From Corella eumyota (Eukaryota > Chordata > Ascidiacea > Phlebobranchia > Corellidae), in NCBI GenBank assembly GCA_963082875.1, contig OY720100.1:11866591-11930590 (forward strand): DNA of 64,000 nucleotides, written 5' to 3'. A program made the translations under genes and the position numbers. Positions within the stretch are counted from its first letter, which is position 1, and the number at the start of each line of letters is the position of its first letter. Below the pieces are notes generated by a model. That model did not search any database. It saw only the letters and a program-made list of their open reading frames with translations, and was not told where the DNA came from. Below are positions 28,641 through 42,959 of the stretch, in pieces.

Positions 28641-31600
28641 TCACGTGACCTAATTAAACCCAAAATAAAAATTACCTCAAAGTTTTGTTTTACTAAAAAT
28701 TTTCGCAAAATGTTTTATCTTAAATGTTAGTTAGGCCAATGCGCGTCTAATAAAATACAAAATTTTAGGTTTTAAGATTTCATAAATTTTTAATAAAAGT
28801 TTCATAACTTTTATGAATATTAATATTTTTAAAAAATATTTTGTAAACACGGTAATTGGACCTGTGTGGTTCTAACACAACAATTATTTTTTGATTTAAA
28901 ATTTTTTATTTTTTTTCAAAAAAATTGTATGCAATATCATTGGCCAAAAATATCACGTGACCTAATTAAACCCAAAATAAAAATTATCTCAAACTTTTGT
29001 TCTACTCAAAATTTTTGCAAAATGTTTTATCTTCAATGTTAGTTAGGCCAATGCGCGCCTAATTAAAAATAAAATTTCAGATTTTGAGATTTCATAAATT
29101 TTTAATAAAAGTTTCATAACTTTTATGAACATTAATATATTCGAAAAATATTTTGTAAACACGGTAATTGGACCTGTGCAATTCTAACACAACAACAATT
29201 TTTTGATTTAAAATTTTTTAATTTTTTTCAAAAAATTTGTCATTGGCCAAAAATATCACGTGACCTAATTAAACCCAAAATAAAAATTAGCTCAAACTTT
29301 TGTTTTACAAAAATTTTCGCAAAATGTTTTATCTTGAATGTTACTTAGGCCAATGCGCGTCTAATAAAATACAAACTTTTAGGTTTTGAGATTTCATAAA
29401 TTTTTAATCAAAGTTTCATAACTTTTATGAATATTAATATTTATGGAAAATATTATGTAAACACGGTAATTGGACCTGTGCGGTTCTAACACAACAATTA
29501 TTTTTCCATTTAAAATTTTTTATTTTTTTTCAAAAAATTTGTATGCATTATCATTGGCAAAAAATATCACGTAACCTAATTAAACCCAAAATAAAAATTA
29601 CCTTAAACTATTGTTTTGCTGAAAATTTTTGCGAAATGTTTTATCTTCAATGTTAGTTAGGCCAATGCGCTTCTAATAAAATACAAAATTTTAGGTTTTG
29701 AGATTTCATAAATTTTTAATAAAAGTTTCATAACTTTTATGAACATTAATATTTTCGAAAAATATTTTGTAAACACGGTAATTGGACCTGTGCGGTTCTA
29801 ACACAACAACAATTTTTCGATTTAAAATTTTTTAATTTTTTTCAAAAAATTTGTCATTGGCCAAAAATATCACGTGACCTAATTAAACCCAAAATAAAAA
29901 TTAGCTCAAACTTTTGTTTTACTAAAAATTTTCGCAAAATGTTTTATCTTGAATGTTAGTTAGGCCAATGCGCGTCTAATAAAATACAAAATTTTAGGTT
30001 TTAAGATTTCATAAATTTTTAATAAAAGTTTCATAACTTTTATGAATATTAATATTTTTAAAAAATATTTTGTAAACACGGTAATTGGGCCTGTGTGGTT
30101 CTAACACAACAATTATTTTTTGATTTAAAATTTTTTATTTTTTTTCAAAAAATTTGTATGCAATATCATTGGCAAAAAATATCACGTAACCTAATTAAAC
30201 CCAAAATAAAAATTACCTCAAACTTTTGTTTTACTGAAAATTTTCGCGAAATGTTTTATCTTGAATGTTAGTTAGGCCAATGCACGTCTAATAAAATACA
30301 AAATTTTAGGTTTTGAGATTTCATAAATTTTTAATAAAAGTTTCATAACTTTTATAAATATTAATATTTTTGAAAAATATTTTGTAAACACGGTAATTGG
30401 ACCTGTGTGGTTCTAACACAATAATTATTTTTTGATTTAAAATTTTTAATTTTTTTCAAAAAATTTTTATGCAAAATCATTGGCCAAAAATATCACGTGA
30501 CCTAATTAAACCCAAAAGAAAAATTACCTTAAACTTTTGTTTTACTGAAAATTTTTGCGAAATGTTTTATCTTGAATGTTAGTTAGGCCAATGCGCTTCT
30601 AATAAAATACAAAATTTTAGGTTTTGAGATTTCATAAATTTTTAATAAAAGTTTCATAACTTTTATGAACATTAATATTTTCGAAAAATATTTTGTAAAC
30701 ACGGTAATTGGACCTGTGCGGTTCTAACACAACAACAATTTTTCGATTTAAAATTTTTTAATTTTTTTCAAAAAATTTGTCATTGGCCAAAAATATCACG
30801 TGACCTAATTAAACTCAAAATAAAAATTAGCTCAAACTTTTGTTTTACTAAAAATTTTCGCAAAATGTTTTATCTTGAATGTTAGTTAGGCCAATGTGCG
30901 TCTAATAAAATACAAAATTTTAGGTTTTGAGATTTCATAAATTTTTAATAAAAGTTTCATAACTTTTATAAATATTAATATTTTTGAAAAATATTTTGTA
31001 AACACGGTAATTGGACCTGTGTGGTTCTAACACAATAATTATTTTTTGATTTAAAATTTTTAATTTTTTTCAAAAAATTTGTATGCAATATCATTGGCCA
31101 AAAATATCACGTGACCTAATTAAACCCAAAATAAAAATTACCTCAAACTTTTGTTTTACTAAAAATTTTCGCAAAATGTTTTATCTTAAATGTTAGTTAG
31201 GCCAATGCGCGTCTAATAAAATACAAAATTTTAGGTTTTAAGATTTCATAAATTTTTAATAAAAGTTTCATAACTTTTATGAATATTAATATTTTTAAAA
31301 AATATTTTGTAAACACGGTAATTGGACCTGTGTGGTTCTAACACAACAATTATTTTTTGATTTAAAATTTTTTATTTTTTTTCAAAAAAATTGTATGCAA
31401 TATCATTGGCCAAAAATATCACGTGACCTAATTAAACCCAAAATAAAAATTATCTCAAACTTTTGTTCTACTCAAAATTTTTGCAAAATGTTTTATCTTC
31501 AATGTTAGTTAGGCCAATGCACGTCTAATAAAATACAAAATTTTAGGTTTTGAGATTTCATAAATTTTTAATAAAAGTTTCATAACTTTTATAAATATTA

Positions 31601-32431
31601 ATATTTTTGAAAAATATTTTGTAAACACAGTAATTGGACCTGTGTGGTTCTAACACAATAATTATTTTTTGATTTAAAATTTTTAATTTTTTTAAAAAAA
31701 TTTGTATGCAATATCATTGTCCAAAAATATCACGTGACCTAATTAAACCCAAAAGAAAAATTACCTTAAACTTTTGTTTTACTGAAAATTTTTGCGAAAT
31801 GTTTTATCTTGAATGTTAGTTAGGCCAATGCGCGTCTAATAAAATACAAAATTTTGGGTTTTGAGATTTCATAAATTTTTAATAAAAGTTTCATAACTTT
31901 TATTAACATTAATATTTTCGAAAAATATTTTGTAAACACGGTAATTGGACCTGTGCGGTTCTAACACAACAACAATTTTTCGATTTAAAATTTTTTAATT
32001 TTTTTCAAAAAATTTGTCATTGGCCAAAAATATCACGTGACCTAATTAAACCCAAAATAAAAATTAGCTCAAACTTTTGTTTTACTAAAAATTTTCGCAA
32101 AATGTTTTATCTTGAATGTTAGTTAGGCCAATGTGCGTCTAATAAAATACAAACTTTTAGGTTTTGAGATTTCATAAATTTTTAATCAAAGTTTCATAAC
32201 TTTTATGAATATTAATATTTTTGAAAAATATTATGTAAACACGGTAATTGGACCTGTGCGGTTCTAACACAACAATTATTTTTCGATTTAAAATTTTTTA
32301 TTTTTTTTCAAAAAATTTGTATTGCAATATCATTGGCAAAAAATATCACGTAACCTATTTAAACCCAAAATAAAAATTACCTCAAACTTTTGTTCTACTT
32401 AAAATTTTTGCAAAATGTTTTATCTTCAATG

Positions 32432-32996
32432 CAAAGGTGGGCACTAAACCGTTAATGCGTTAATCGTTAATTAACGAAGTTAAATTTTTCAATAAAATTT
32501 AACTTTTAAGTTAACTTTAAAAATCGTTAACGGATCTATTAACTTTCGTTAAATTGTGCTTCCGTTAAATTAAATCCGTTAATTTAATATTTTTACAAGT
32601 TTACCATGGTAATATAAAAGTATATATGTTTTATTTTGCCGTTTATTGGGTTTAATTGTTTCAATTTTAAAGGATGTATTGACGATGTATTTACTGACGT
32701 ATAAACGATGTATTGACGACGATGACGATGTATTGAAATTTTTAACGATGCAGTTTTAAAAACGTTATTAAACTTACGTTCGTGTAAGTAAAATATCAAC
32801 TAAGATAAAAACTGCTGTTTTTTTTAAATAGGGTCGTTTCTTTGTTTGTTTTATTTAAATTTTAACGTTAACGTTTATCGATAACTACCGTTACATTTTG
32901 TTTAAATTAACTTATTAACGTTAACGAAGTTAATATACTATGTAACGAATTACCACTTAACGAAGTTACTTTCTCGGTTAACTGTGCCCACCTTTG
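32432..32996. mobile_element. Non-autonomous hAT-like DNA transposon (MITE), copy 1
   Basis: The 565-bp element interrupts a satellite monomer. It begins CAAAGGTGGGCAC and ends with the exact reverse complement GTGCCCACCTTTG. It is flanked by the 8-bp direct repeat CTTCAATG (32424-32431 and 32997-33004), and one copy of that sequence is present in uninterrupted D-type monomers. An 8-bp target duplication and a CAnnGGTGGGCA-like terminus are hallmarks of the hAT superfamily. Inside, both ends carry repeated TTAACG and AACGAAGTTA motifs, which suit subterminal transposase-binding sites. No transposase reading frame is present; the longest frame, 68 codons on the minus strand, shows no domain. 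The element would depend on an enzyme encoded elsewhere. Confidence 0.9.
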
Positions 32997-35900
32997 CTTC
33001 AATGTTTGTTAGGCCAATGCGCGCCTAATAAAATACAAAATTTTAGGTTTTGAGATTTCATAAATTTTTAATAAAAGTTTTATAACTTTTATGAATATTA
33101 TTATTTTTGAAAAATATTTTGTTAACACGGTAATTGGACCTGTGCGGTTCTAACACAACAATTATTTTTCGATTTAAAATTTTTTTTTTTTTTTTTTAAA
33201 TTTGTATGCAATATTATTGGCCAAAAATATCACGTGACCTAATTAAACCCAAAATAAAAATTACCTCAAAGTTTTGTTTTACTAAAAATTTTCGCAAAAT
33301 GTTTTATCTTTAATGTTAGTTAGGCCAATGTGCGTCTAATAAAATACAAACTTTTAGGATTTGAGATTTCATAAATTTTTAATCAAAGTTTCATAACTTT
33401 TATGAATATTAATATTTTTGAAAAATATTATGTAAACACGGTAATTGGACCTGTGCGGTTCTAACACAACAATTATTTTTCGATTTAAAATTTTTTATTT
33501 TTTTTTAAAAAATTTGTATTGCAATATCTATCATTGGCAAAAAATATCACGTAACCTAATTAAACCCAAAATAAAAATTACCTCAAACTTTTGTTCTACT
33601 TAAAATTTTTGCAAAATGTTTTATCTTCAATGTTTGTTAGGCCAATGCGCGTCTAATAAAATACAAAATTTTAGGTTTTGAGATTTCATAAATTTTTAAT
33701 CAAAGTTTCATAACTTTTATAAATATTAATATTTTTGAAAAATATTTTGTAAACACGGTAATTGGACCTGTGTGGTTCTAACACAATAATTATTTTTTGA
33801 TTTAAAATTTTTAATTTTTTTCAAAAAATTTGTATGCAATATCATTGGCCAAAAATATCACGTGACCTAATTAAACCCAAAATAAAAATTACCTCAAAGT
33901 TTTGTTTTACTAAAAATTTTCGCAAAATGTTTTATCTTAAATGTTAGTTAGGCCAATGCGCGTCTAATAAAATACAAAATTTTAGGTTTTAAGATTTCAT
34001 AAATTTTTAATAAAAGTTTCATAACTTTTATGAATATTAATATTTTTAAAAAATATTTTGTAAACACGGTAATTGGACCTGTGTGGTTCTAACACAACAA
34101 TTATTTTTTGATTTAAAATTTTTTATTTTTTTTCAAAAAAATTGTATGCAATATCATTGGCCAAAAATATCACGTGACCTAATTAAACCCAAAATAAAAA
34201 TTATCTCAAACTTTTGTTCTACTCAAAATTTTTGCAAAATGTTTTATCTTCAATGTTAGTTAGGCCAATGCGCGCCTAATTAAAAATAAAATTTCAGATT
34301 TTGAGATTTCATAAATTTTTAATAAAAGTTTCATAACTTTTATGAACATTAATATTTTCGAAAAATATTTTGTAAACACGGTAATTGGACCTGTGAGATT
34401 TTAACACAACAACAATTTTTTGATTTAAAATTTTTTAATTTTTTTCAAAAAATTTGTCATTGGCCAAAAATATCACGTGACCTAATTAAACCCAAAATAA
34501 AAATTAGCTCAAACTTTTGTTTTACTAAAAATTTTCGCAAAATGTTTTATCTTTAATGTTAGTTAGGCCAATGTGCGTCTAATAAAATACAAACTTTTAG
34601 GATTTGAGATTTCATAAATTTTTAATCAAAGTTTCATAACTTTTATGAATATTAATATTTTTGAAAAATATTATGTAAACACGGTAATTGGACCTGTGCG
34701 GTTCTAACACAACAATTATTTTTCGATTTAAAATTTTTTATTTTTTTTTTTAAAATTTGTATTGCAATATCATTGGCAAAAAATATCACGTAACCTAATT
34801 AAACCCAAAATAAAAATTACCTCAAACTTTTGTTCTACTTAAAATTTTTGCAAAATGTTTTATCTTCAATGTTTGTTAGGCCAATGCGCGTCTAATAAAA
34901 TACAAAATTTTAGGTTTTGAGATTTCATAAATTTTTAATCAAAGTTTCATAACTTTTATAAATATTAATATTTTTGAAAAATATTTTGTAAACACGGTAA
35001 TTGGACCTGTGTGGTTCTAACACAATAATTATTTTTTGATTTAAAATTTTTAATTTTTTTCAAAAAATTTGTATGCAATATCATTGGCCAAAAATATCAC
35101 GTGACCTAATTAAACCCAAAATAAAAATTACCTCAAAGTTTTGTTTTACTAAAAATTTTCGCAAAATGTTTTATCTTAAATGTTAGTTAGGCCAATGCGC
35201 GTCTAATAAAATACAAAATTTTAGGTTTTAAGATTTCATAAATTTTTAATAAAAGTTTCATAACTTTTATGAATATTAATATTTTTAAAAAATATTTTGT
35301 AAACACGGTAATTGGACCTGTGTGGTTCTAACACAACAATTATTTTTTGATTTAAAATTTTTTATTTTTTTTCAAAAAAATTGTATGCAATATCATTGGC
35401 CAAAAATATCACGTGACCTAATTAAACCCAAAATAAAAATTATCTCAAACTTTTGTTCTACTCAAAATTTTTGCAAAATGTTTTATCTTCAATGTTAGTT
35501 AGGCCAATGCGCGTCTAATAAAATACAAACTTTTAGGTTTTGAGATTTCATAAATTTTTAATCAAAATTTCATAACTTTTATGAATATTAATATTTTTGG
35601 AAAATATTATGTAAACACGGTAATTGGACCTGTGCGGTTCTAACACAACAATTATTTTTCGATTTAAAATTTTTTATTTTTTTTCAAAAAATTTGTATGC
35701 ATTATCATTGGCGAAAAATATCACGTAACCTAATTAAACCCAAAATAAAAATTACCTTAAACTTTTGTTTTGCTGAAAATTTTTGCGAAATGTTTTATCT
35801 TCAATGTTAGTTAGGCCAATGCGCTTCTAATAAAATACAAAATTTTAGGTTTTGAGATTTCATAAATTTTTAATAAAAGTTTCATAACTTTTATGAACAT

Positions 35901-36229
35901 TAATATTTTCGAAAAATATTTTGTAAACACGGTAATTAGACCTGTGCGGTTCTAACACAACAACAATTTTTCGATTTAAAATTTTTTAATTTTTTTCAAA
36001 AAATTTGTCATTGGCCAAAAATATCACGTGACCTAATTAAACCCAAAATAAAAATTAGCTCAAACTTTTGTTTTACTAAAAATTTTCGCAAAATGTTTTA
36101 TCTTGAATGTTAGTTAGGCCAATGCGCGTCTAATAAAATACAAAATTTTAGGTTTTAAGATTTCATAAATTTTTAATAAAAGTTTCATAACTTTTATGAA
36201 TATTAATATTTTTAAAAAATATTTTGTAA

Positions 36230-39020
36230 ACACGGTAATTGGGCCTGTGTGGTTCTAACACAACAATTATTTTTTGATTTAAAATTTTTAATTTTTTTTC
36301 AAAAAAATTGTATGCAATATCATTGGCCAAAAATATCACGTGACCTAATTAAACCCAAAATAAAAATTATCTCAAACTTTTGTTCTACTTAAAATTTTTG
36401 CAAAATGTTTTATCTTCAATGTTAGTTAGGCCAATGCGCGTCTAATAAAATACAAACTTTTAGGTTTTGAGATTTCATAAATTTTTAATCAAAGTTTCAT
36501 AACTTTTATGAACATTAATATTTTCGAAAAATATTTTGTAAACACGGTAATTGGACCTGTGCGATTCTAACACAACAACAATTTTTTGATTTAAAATTTT
36601 TTAATTTTTTTCAAAAAATTTGTCATTGGCCAAAAATATCACGTGACCTAATTAAACCCAAAATAATAATTAGCTCAAACTTTTGTTTTACTAAAAATTT
36701 TCGCAAAATGTTTTATCTTGAATGTTAGTTAGGCCAATGCGCGTCTAATAAAATACAAACTTTTAGGTTTTGAGATTTCATAAATTTTTAATCAAAGTTT
36801 CATAACTTTTATGAATATTAATATTTTTGAAAAATATTATGTAAACACGGTAATTGGACCTGTGCGGTTCTAACACAACAATTATTTTTCGATTTAAAAT
36901 TTTTTATTTTTTTTCAAAAAATTTGTATGCAATATCATTGGCAAAAAATATCACGTAACCTAATTAAACCCAAAATAAAAATTACCTCAAACTTTTGTTT
37001 TACTGAAAATTTTCGCGAAATGTTTTATCTTGAATGTTAGTTAGGCCAATGCACGTCTAATAAAATACAAAATTTTAGGTTTTGAGATTTCATAAATTTT
37101 TAATAAAAGTTTCATAACTTTTATAAATATTAATATTTTTGAAAAATATTTTGTAAACACGGTAATTGGGCCTGTGTGGTTCTAACACAACAATTATTTT
37201 TTGATTTAAAATTTTTAATTTTTTTTCAAAAAAATTGTATGCAATATCATTGGCCAAAAATATCACGTGACCTAATTAAACCCAAAATAAAAATTATCTC
37301 AAACTTTTGTTCTACTTAAAATTTTTGCAAAATGTTTTATCTTCAATGTTAGTTAGGCCAATGCGCGTCTAATAAAATACAAACTTTTAGGTTTTGAGAT
37401 TTCATAAATTTTTAATCAAAGTTTCATAACTTTTATGAACATTAATATTTTCGAAAAATATTTTGTAAACACGGTAATTGGACCTGTGCGATTCTAACAC
37501 AACAACAATTTTTTGATTTAAAATTTTTTAATTTTTTTCAAAAAATTTGTCATTGGCCAAAAATATCACGTGACCTAATTAAACCCAAAATAATAATTAG
37601 CTCAAACTTTTGTTTTACTAAAAATTTTCGCAAAATGTTTTATCTTGAATGTTAGTTAGGCCAATGCGCGTCTAATAAAATACAAACTTTTAGGTTTTGA
37701 GATTTCATAAATTTTTAATCAAAGTTTCATAACTTTTATGAATATTAATATTTTTGAAAAATATTATGTAAACACGGTAATTGGACCTGTGCGGTTCTAA
37801 CACAATAATTATTTTTCGATTTAAAATTTTTTATTTTTTTTCAAAAAATTTGTATGCAGTATCATTGGCAAAAAATATCACGTAACCTAATTAAACCCAA
37901 AATAAAAATTACCTCAAACTTTTGTTTTACTGAAAATTTTCGCGAAATGTTTTATCTTGAATGTTAGTTAGGCCAATGCACGTCTAATAAAATACAAAAT
38001 TTTAGGTTTTGAGATTTCATAAATTTTTAATAAAAGTTTCATAACTTTTATAAATATTAATATTTTTGAAAAATATTTTGTAAACACGGTAATTGGACCT
38101 GTGTGGTTCTAACACAATAATTATTTTTTGATTTAAAATTTTTAATTTTTTTCAAAAAATTTGTATGCAATATCATTGGCCAAAAATATCACGTGACCTA
38201 ATTAAACCCAAAATAAAAATTATCTCAAACTTTTGTTCTACTTAAAATTTTTGCAAAATGTTTTATCTTCAATGTTAGTTAGGCCAATGCGCGTCTAATA
38301 AAATACAAACTTTTAGGTTTTGAGATTTCATAAATTTTTAATCAAAGTTTCATAACTTTTATGAACATTAATATTTTCGAAAAATATTTTGTAAACACGG
38401 TAATTGGACCTGTGCGATTCTAACACAACAACAATTTTTTGATTTAAAATTTTTTAATTTTTTTCAAAAAATTTGTCATTGGCCAAAAATATCACGTGAC
38501 CTAATTAAACCCAAAATAATAATTAGCTCAAACTTTTGTTTTACTAAAAATTTTCGCAAAATGTTTTATCTTGAATGTTAGTTAGGCCAATGCGCGTCTA
38601 ATAAAATACAAACTTTTAGGTTTTGAGATTTCATAAATTTTTAATCAAAGTTTCATAACTTTTATGAATATTAATATTTTTGAAAAATATTATGTAAACA
38701 CGGTAATTGGACCTGTGCGGTTCTAACACAATAATTATTTTTCGATTTAAAATTTTTTATTTTTTTTCAAAAAATTTGTATGCAGTATCATTGGCAAAAA
38801 ATATCACGTAACCTAATTAAACCCAAAATAAAAATTACCTCAAACTTTTGTTTTACTGAAAATTTTCGCGAAATGTTTTATCTTGAATGTTAGTTAGGCC
38901 AATGCACGTCTAATAAAATACAAAATTTTAGGTTTTGAGATTTCATAAATTTTTAATAAAAGTTTCATAACTTTTATAAATATTAATATTTTTGAAAAAT
39001 ATTTTGTAAACACGGTAATT
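36230..39020 (+). repeat. Three-monomer higher-order repeat, about 926-927 bp, three copies
   Basis: The private variant AAATAATAATTAGCTC occurs at 36661, 37588 and 38514. The last two copies also share GCAGTATCATTGGC. Each copy contains a short A-type monomer, a B-type monomer with CACGTAACC and a third monomer. This gives a local period of three monomers, unlike the four- and five-monomer periods elsewhere in the array. Confidence 0.85.
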
Positions 39021-41052
39021 GGACCTGTGTGGTTCTAACACAATAATTATTTTTTGATTTAAAATTTTTAATTTTTTTCAAAAAATTTGTATGCAATATC
39101 ATTGGCCAAAAATATCACGTGACCTAATTAAACCCAAAAGAAAAATTACCTTAAACTTTTGTTTTACTGAAAATTTTTGCGAAATGTTTTATCTTGAATG
39201 TTAGTTAGGCCAATGCGCTTCTAATAAAATACAAAATTTTAGGTTTTGAGATTTCATAAATTTTTAATAAAAGTTTCATAACTTTTATGAACATTAATAT
39301 TTTCGAAAAATATTTTGTAAACACGGTAATTGGACCTGTGCGGTTCTAACACAACAACAATTTTTCGATTTAAAATTTCTTAATTTTTTTCAAAAAATTT
39401 GTCATTGGCCAAAAATATCACGTGACCTAATTAAACTCAAAATAAAAATTAGCTCAAACTTTTGTTTTACTAAAAATTTTCGCAAAATGTTTTATCTTGA
39501 ATGTTAGTTAGGCCAATGTGCGTCTAATAAAATACAAAATTTTAGGTTTTGAGATTTCATAAATTTTTAATAAAAGTTTCATAACTTTTATAAATATTAA
39601 TATTTTTGAAAAATATTTTGTAAACACGGTAATTGGACCTGTGTGGTTCTAACACAATAATTATTTTTTGATTTAAAATTTTTAATTTTTTTCAAAAAAT
39701 TTGTATGCAATATCATTGGCCAAAAATATCACGTGACCTAATTAAACCCAAAATAAAAATTACCTCAAACTTTTGTTTTACTAAAAATTTTCGCAAAATG
39801 TTTTATCTTAAATGTTAGTTAGGCCAATGCGCGTCTAATAAAATACAAAATTTTAGGTTTTAAGATTTCATAAATTTTTAATAAAAGTTTCATAACTTTT
39901 ATGAATATTAATATTTTTAAAAAATATTTTGTAAACACGGTAATTGGACCTGTGTGGTTCTAACACAACAATTATTTTTTGATTTAAAATTTTTTATTTT
40001 TTTTCAAAAAAATTGTATGCAATATCATTGGCCAAAAATATCACGTGACCTAATTAAACCCAAAATAAAAATTATCTCAAACTTTTGTTCTACTCAAAAT
40101 TTTTGCAAAATGTTTTATCTTCAATGTTAGTTAGGCCAATGCACGTCTAATAAAATACAAAATTTTAGGTTTTGAGATTTCATAAATTTTTAATAAAAGT
40201 TTCATAACTTTTATAAATATTAATATTTTTGAAAAATATTTTGTAAACACAGTAATTGGACCTGTGTGGTTCTAACACAATAATATTTTTTGATTTAAAA
40301 TTTTTAATTTTTTTCAAAAAATTTGTATGCAATATCATTGTCCAAAAATATCACGTGACCTAATTAAACCCAAAAGAAAAATTACCTTAAACTTTTGTTT
40401 TACTGAAAATTTTTGCGAAATGTTTTATCTTGAATGTTAGTTAGGCCAATGCGCGTCTAATAAAATACAAAATTTTGGATTTTGAGATTTCATAAATTTT
40501 TAATAAAAGTTTCATAACTTTTATTAACATTAATATTTTCGAAAAATATTTTGTAAACACGGTAATTGGACCTGTGCGGTTCTAACACAACAACAATTTT
40601 TCGATTTAAAATTTTTTAATTTTTTTCAAAAAATTTGTCATTGGCCAAAAATATCACGTGACCTAATTAAACCCAAAATAAAAATTAGCTCAAACTTTTG
40701 TTTTACTAAAAATTTTCGCAAAATGTTTTATCTTGAATGTTAGTTAGGCCAATGTGCGTCTAATAAAATACAAACTTTTAGGTTTTGAGATTTCATAAAT
40801 TTTTAATCAAAGTTTCATAACTTTTATGAATATTAATATTTTTGAAAAATATTATGTAAACACGGTAATTGGACCTGTGCGGTTCTAACACAACAATTAT
40901 TTTTCGATTTAAAATTTTTTATTTTTTTTCAAAAAATTTGTATTGCAATATCATTGGCAAAAAATATCACGTAACCTAATTAAACCCAAAATAAAAATTA
41001 CCTCAAACTTTTGTTCTACTTAAAATTTTTGCAAAATGTTTTATCTTCAATG

Positions 41053-41617
41053 CAAAGGTGGGCACTAAACCGTTAATGCGTTAATCGTTAATTAACGAAG
41101 TTAAATTTTTCAATAAAATTTAACTTTTAAGTTAACTTTAAAAATCGTTAACGGACCTATTAACTTTCGTTAAATTGTGCTTCCGTTAAATTAAATCCGT
41201 TAATTTAATATTTTTACAAGTTTACCATGGTAATATAAAAGTATATATGTTTTATTTTGCCGTTTATTGGGTTTAATTGTTTCAATTTTAAAGGATGTAT
41301 TGACGATGTATTGACTGACGTATAAACGATGTATTGACGACGATGACGATGTATTGAAATTTTTAACGATGCAGTTTTAAAAACGTTATTAAACTTACGT
41401 TCGTGTAAGTAAAATATCAACTAAGATAAAAACTGCTGTTTTTTTTAAATAGGGTCGTTTCTTTGTTTGTTTTATTTAAATTTTAACGTTAACGTTTATC
41501 GATAACTACCGTTACATTTTGTTTAAATTAACTTATTAACGTTAACGAAGTTAATATACTATGTAACGAATTACCACTTAACGAAGTTACTTTCTCGGTT
41601 AACTGTGCCCACCTTTG
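41053..41617. mobile_element. Non-autonomous hAT-like DNA transposon (MITE), copy 2
   Basis: This copy has the same 565-bp length, termini and 8-bp flanking duplication CTTCAATG (41045-41052 and 41618-41625) as the copy at 32432. By eye only two substitutions separate them (GGATCTATT versus GGACCTATT, and GTATTTACTGACG versus GTATTGACTGACG). The satellite flanks also match for about 2.2 kb on the left and 0.3 kb on the right. It therefore arose by duplication of a satellite block and not by a second transposition. Confidence 0.9.
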
Positions 41618-42959
41618 CTTCAATGTTTGTTAGGCCAATGCGCGCCTAATAAAATACAAAATTTTAGGTTTTGAGATTTCATAAATTTTTAATAAAAGTT
41701 TTATAACTTTTATGAATAATATTATTTTTGAAAAATATTTTGTTAACACGGTAATTGGACCTGTGCGGTTCTAACACAACAATTATTTTTCGATTTAAAA
41801 TTTTTTTTTTTTTTTTTAAATTTGTATGCAATATTATTGGCAAAAAATATCACGTGACCTAATTAAACCCAAAATAAAAATTACCTCAAAGTTTTGTTTT
41901 ACTAAAAATTTTCGCAAAATGTTTTATCTTAAATGTTAGTTAGGCCAATGCGCGTCTAATAAAATACAAAATTTTAGGTTTTAAGATTTCATAAATTTTT
42001 AATAAAAGTTTCATAACTTTTATGAATATTAATATTTTTAAAAAATATTTTGTAAACACGGTAATTGGACCTGTGTGGTTCTAACACAACAATTATTTTT
42101 TGATTTAAAATTTTTTATTTTTTTTTCAAAAAAATTGTATGCAATATCATTGGCCAAAAATATCACGTGACCTAATTAAACCCAAAATAAAAATTATCTC
42201 AAACTTTTGTTCTACTCAAAATTTTTGCAAAATGTTTTATCTTCAATGTTAGTTAGGCCAATGCGCGCCTAATTAAATATAAAATTTCAGATTTTGAGAT
42301 TTCATAAATTTTTAATAAAAGTTTCATAACTTTTATGAACATTAATATTTTCGAAAAATATTTTGTAAACACGGTAATTGGACCTGTGCGGTTCTAACAC
42401 AACAACAATTTTTCGATTTAAAATTTTTTAATTTTTTTCAAAAAATTTGTCATTGGCCAAAAATATCACGTGACCTAATTAAACCCAAAATAAAAATTAC
42501 CTCAAACTTTTGTTTTACTAAAAATTTTCGCAAAATGTTTTATCTTGAATGTTAGTTAGGCGCGTCTAATAAAATACAAACATTTAGGTTTTGAGATTTC
42601 ATAAATTTTTAATCAAAGTTTCATAACTTTTATGAATATTAAAATTTTTGAAAAATTTTATGTAAACACGGTAATTGGACCTGTGCGGTTCTAACACAAC
42701 AATTATTTTTCGATTTAAAATTTTTTATTTTTTTTCAAAAAATTTGTATGCAATATCATTGGCAAAAAATATCACGTAACCTAATTAAACCCAAAATAAA
42801 AATTACCTCAAACTTTTGTTTTACTGAAAATTTTCGCGAAATGTTTTATCTTGAATGTTAGTTAGGCCAATGCACGTCTAATAAAATACAAAATTTTAGG
42901 TTTTGAGATTTCATAAATTTTTAATAAAAGTTTCATAACTTTTATAAATATTAATATTT

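Larger units (their letters stand above)
30170..41930 (+). repeat. About 3.1-kb satellite block, with its hAT insert, repeated at about 8.62 kb
   Basis: Copies lie at roughly 30170-33310 and 38790-41930. Shared private variants include AATTAAACTCAAAATAAAAA (about 30811 and 39433), ACACAGTAATTGG (about 31626 and 40248), CATTGTCCAAAAATATC (about 31718 and 40339) and a complete 565-bp hAT-like element. The offset falls from 8622 to 8621 bp because of a single-base indel near 40285. Downstream of about 33310 and 41930 the two copies switch to different monomer subtypes. Confidence 0.9.

Noticed and set aside
32593-32799. 68-codon frame inside the hAT-like element, identical at 41214-41420
   Set aside because: The two copies are one duplicated sequence, so conservation is not evidence of coding. 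No transposase or other domain is visible.
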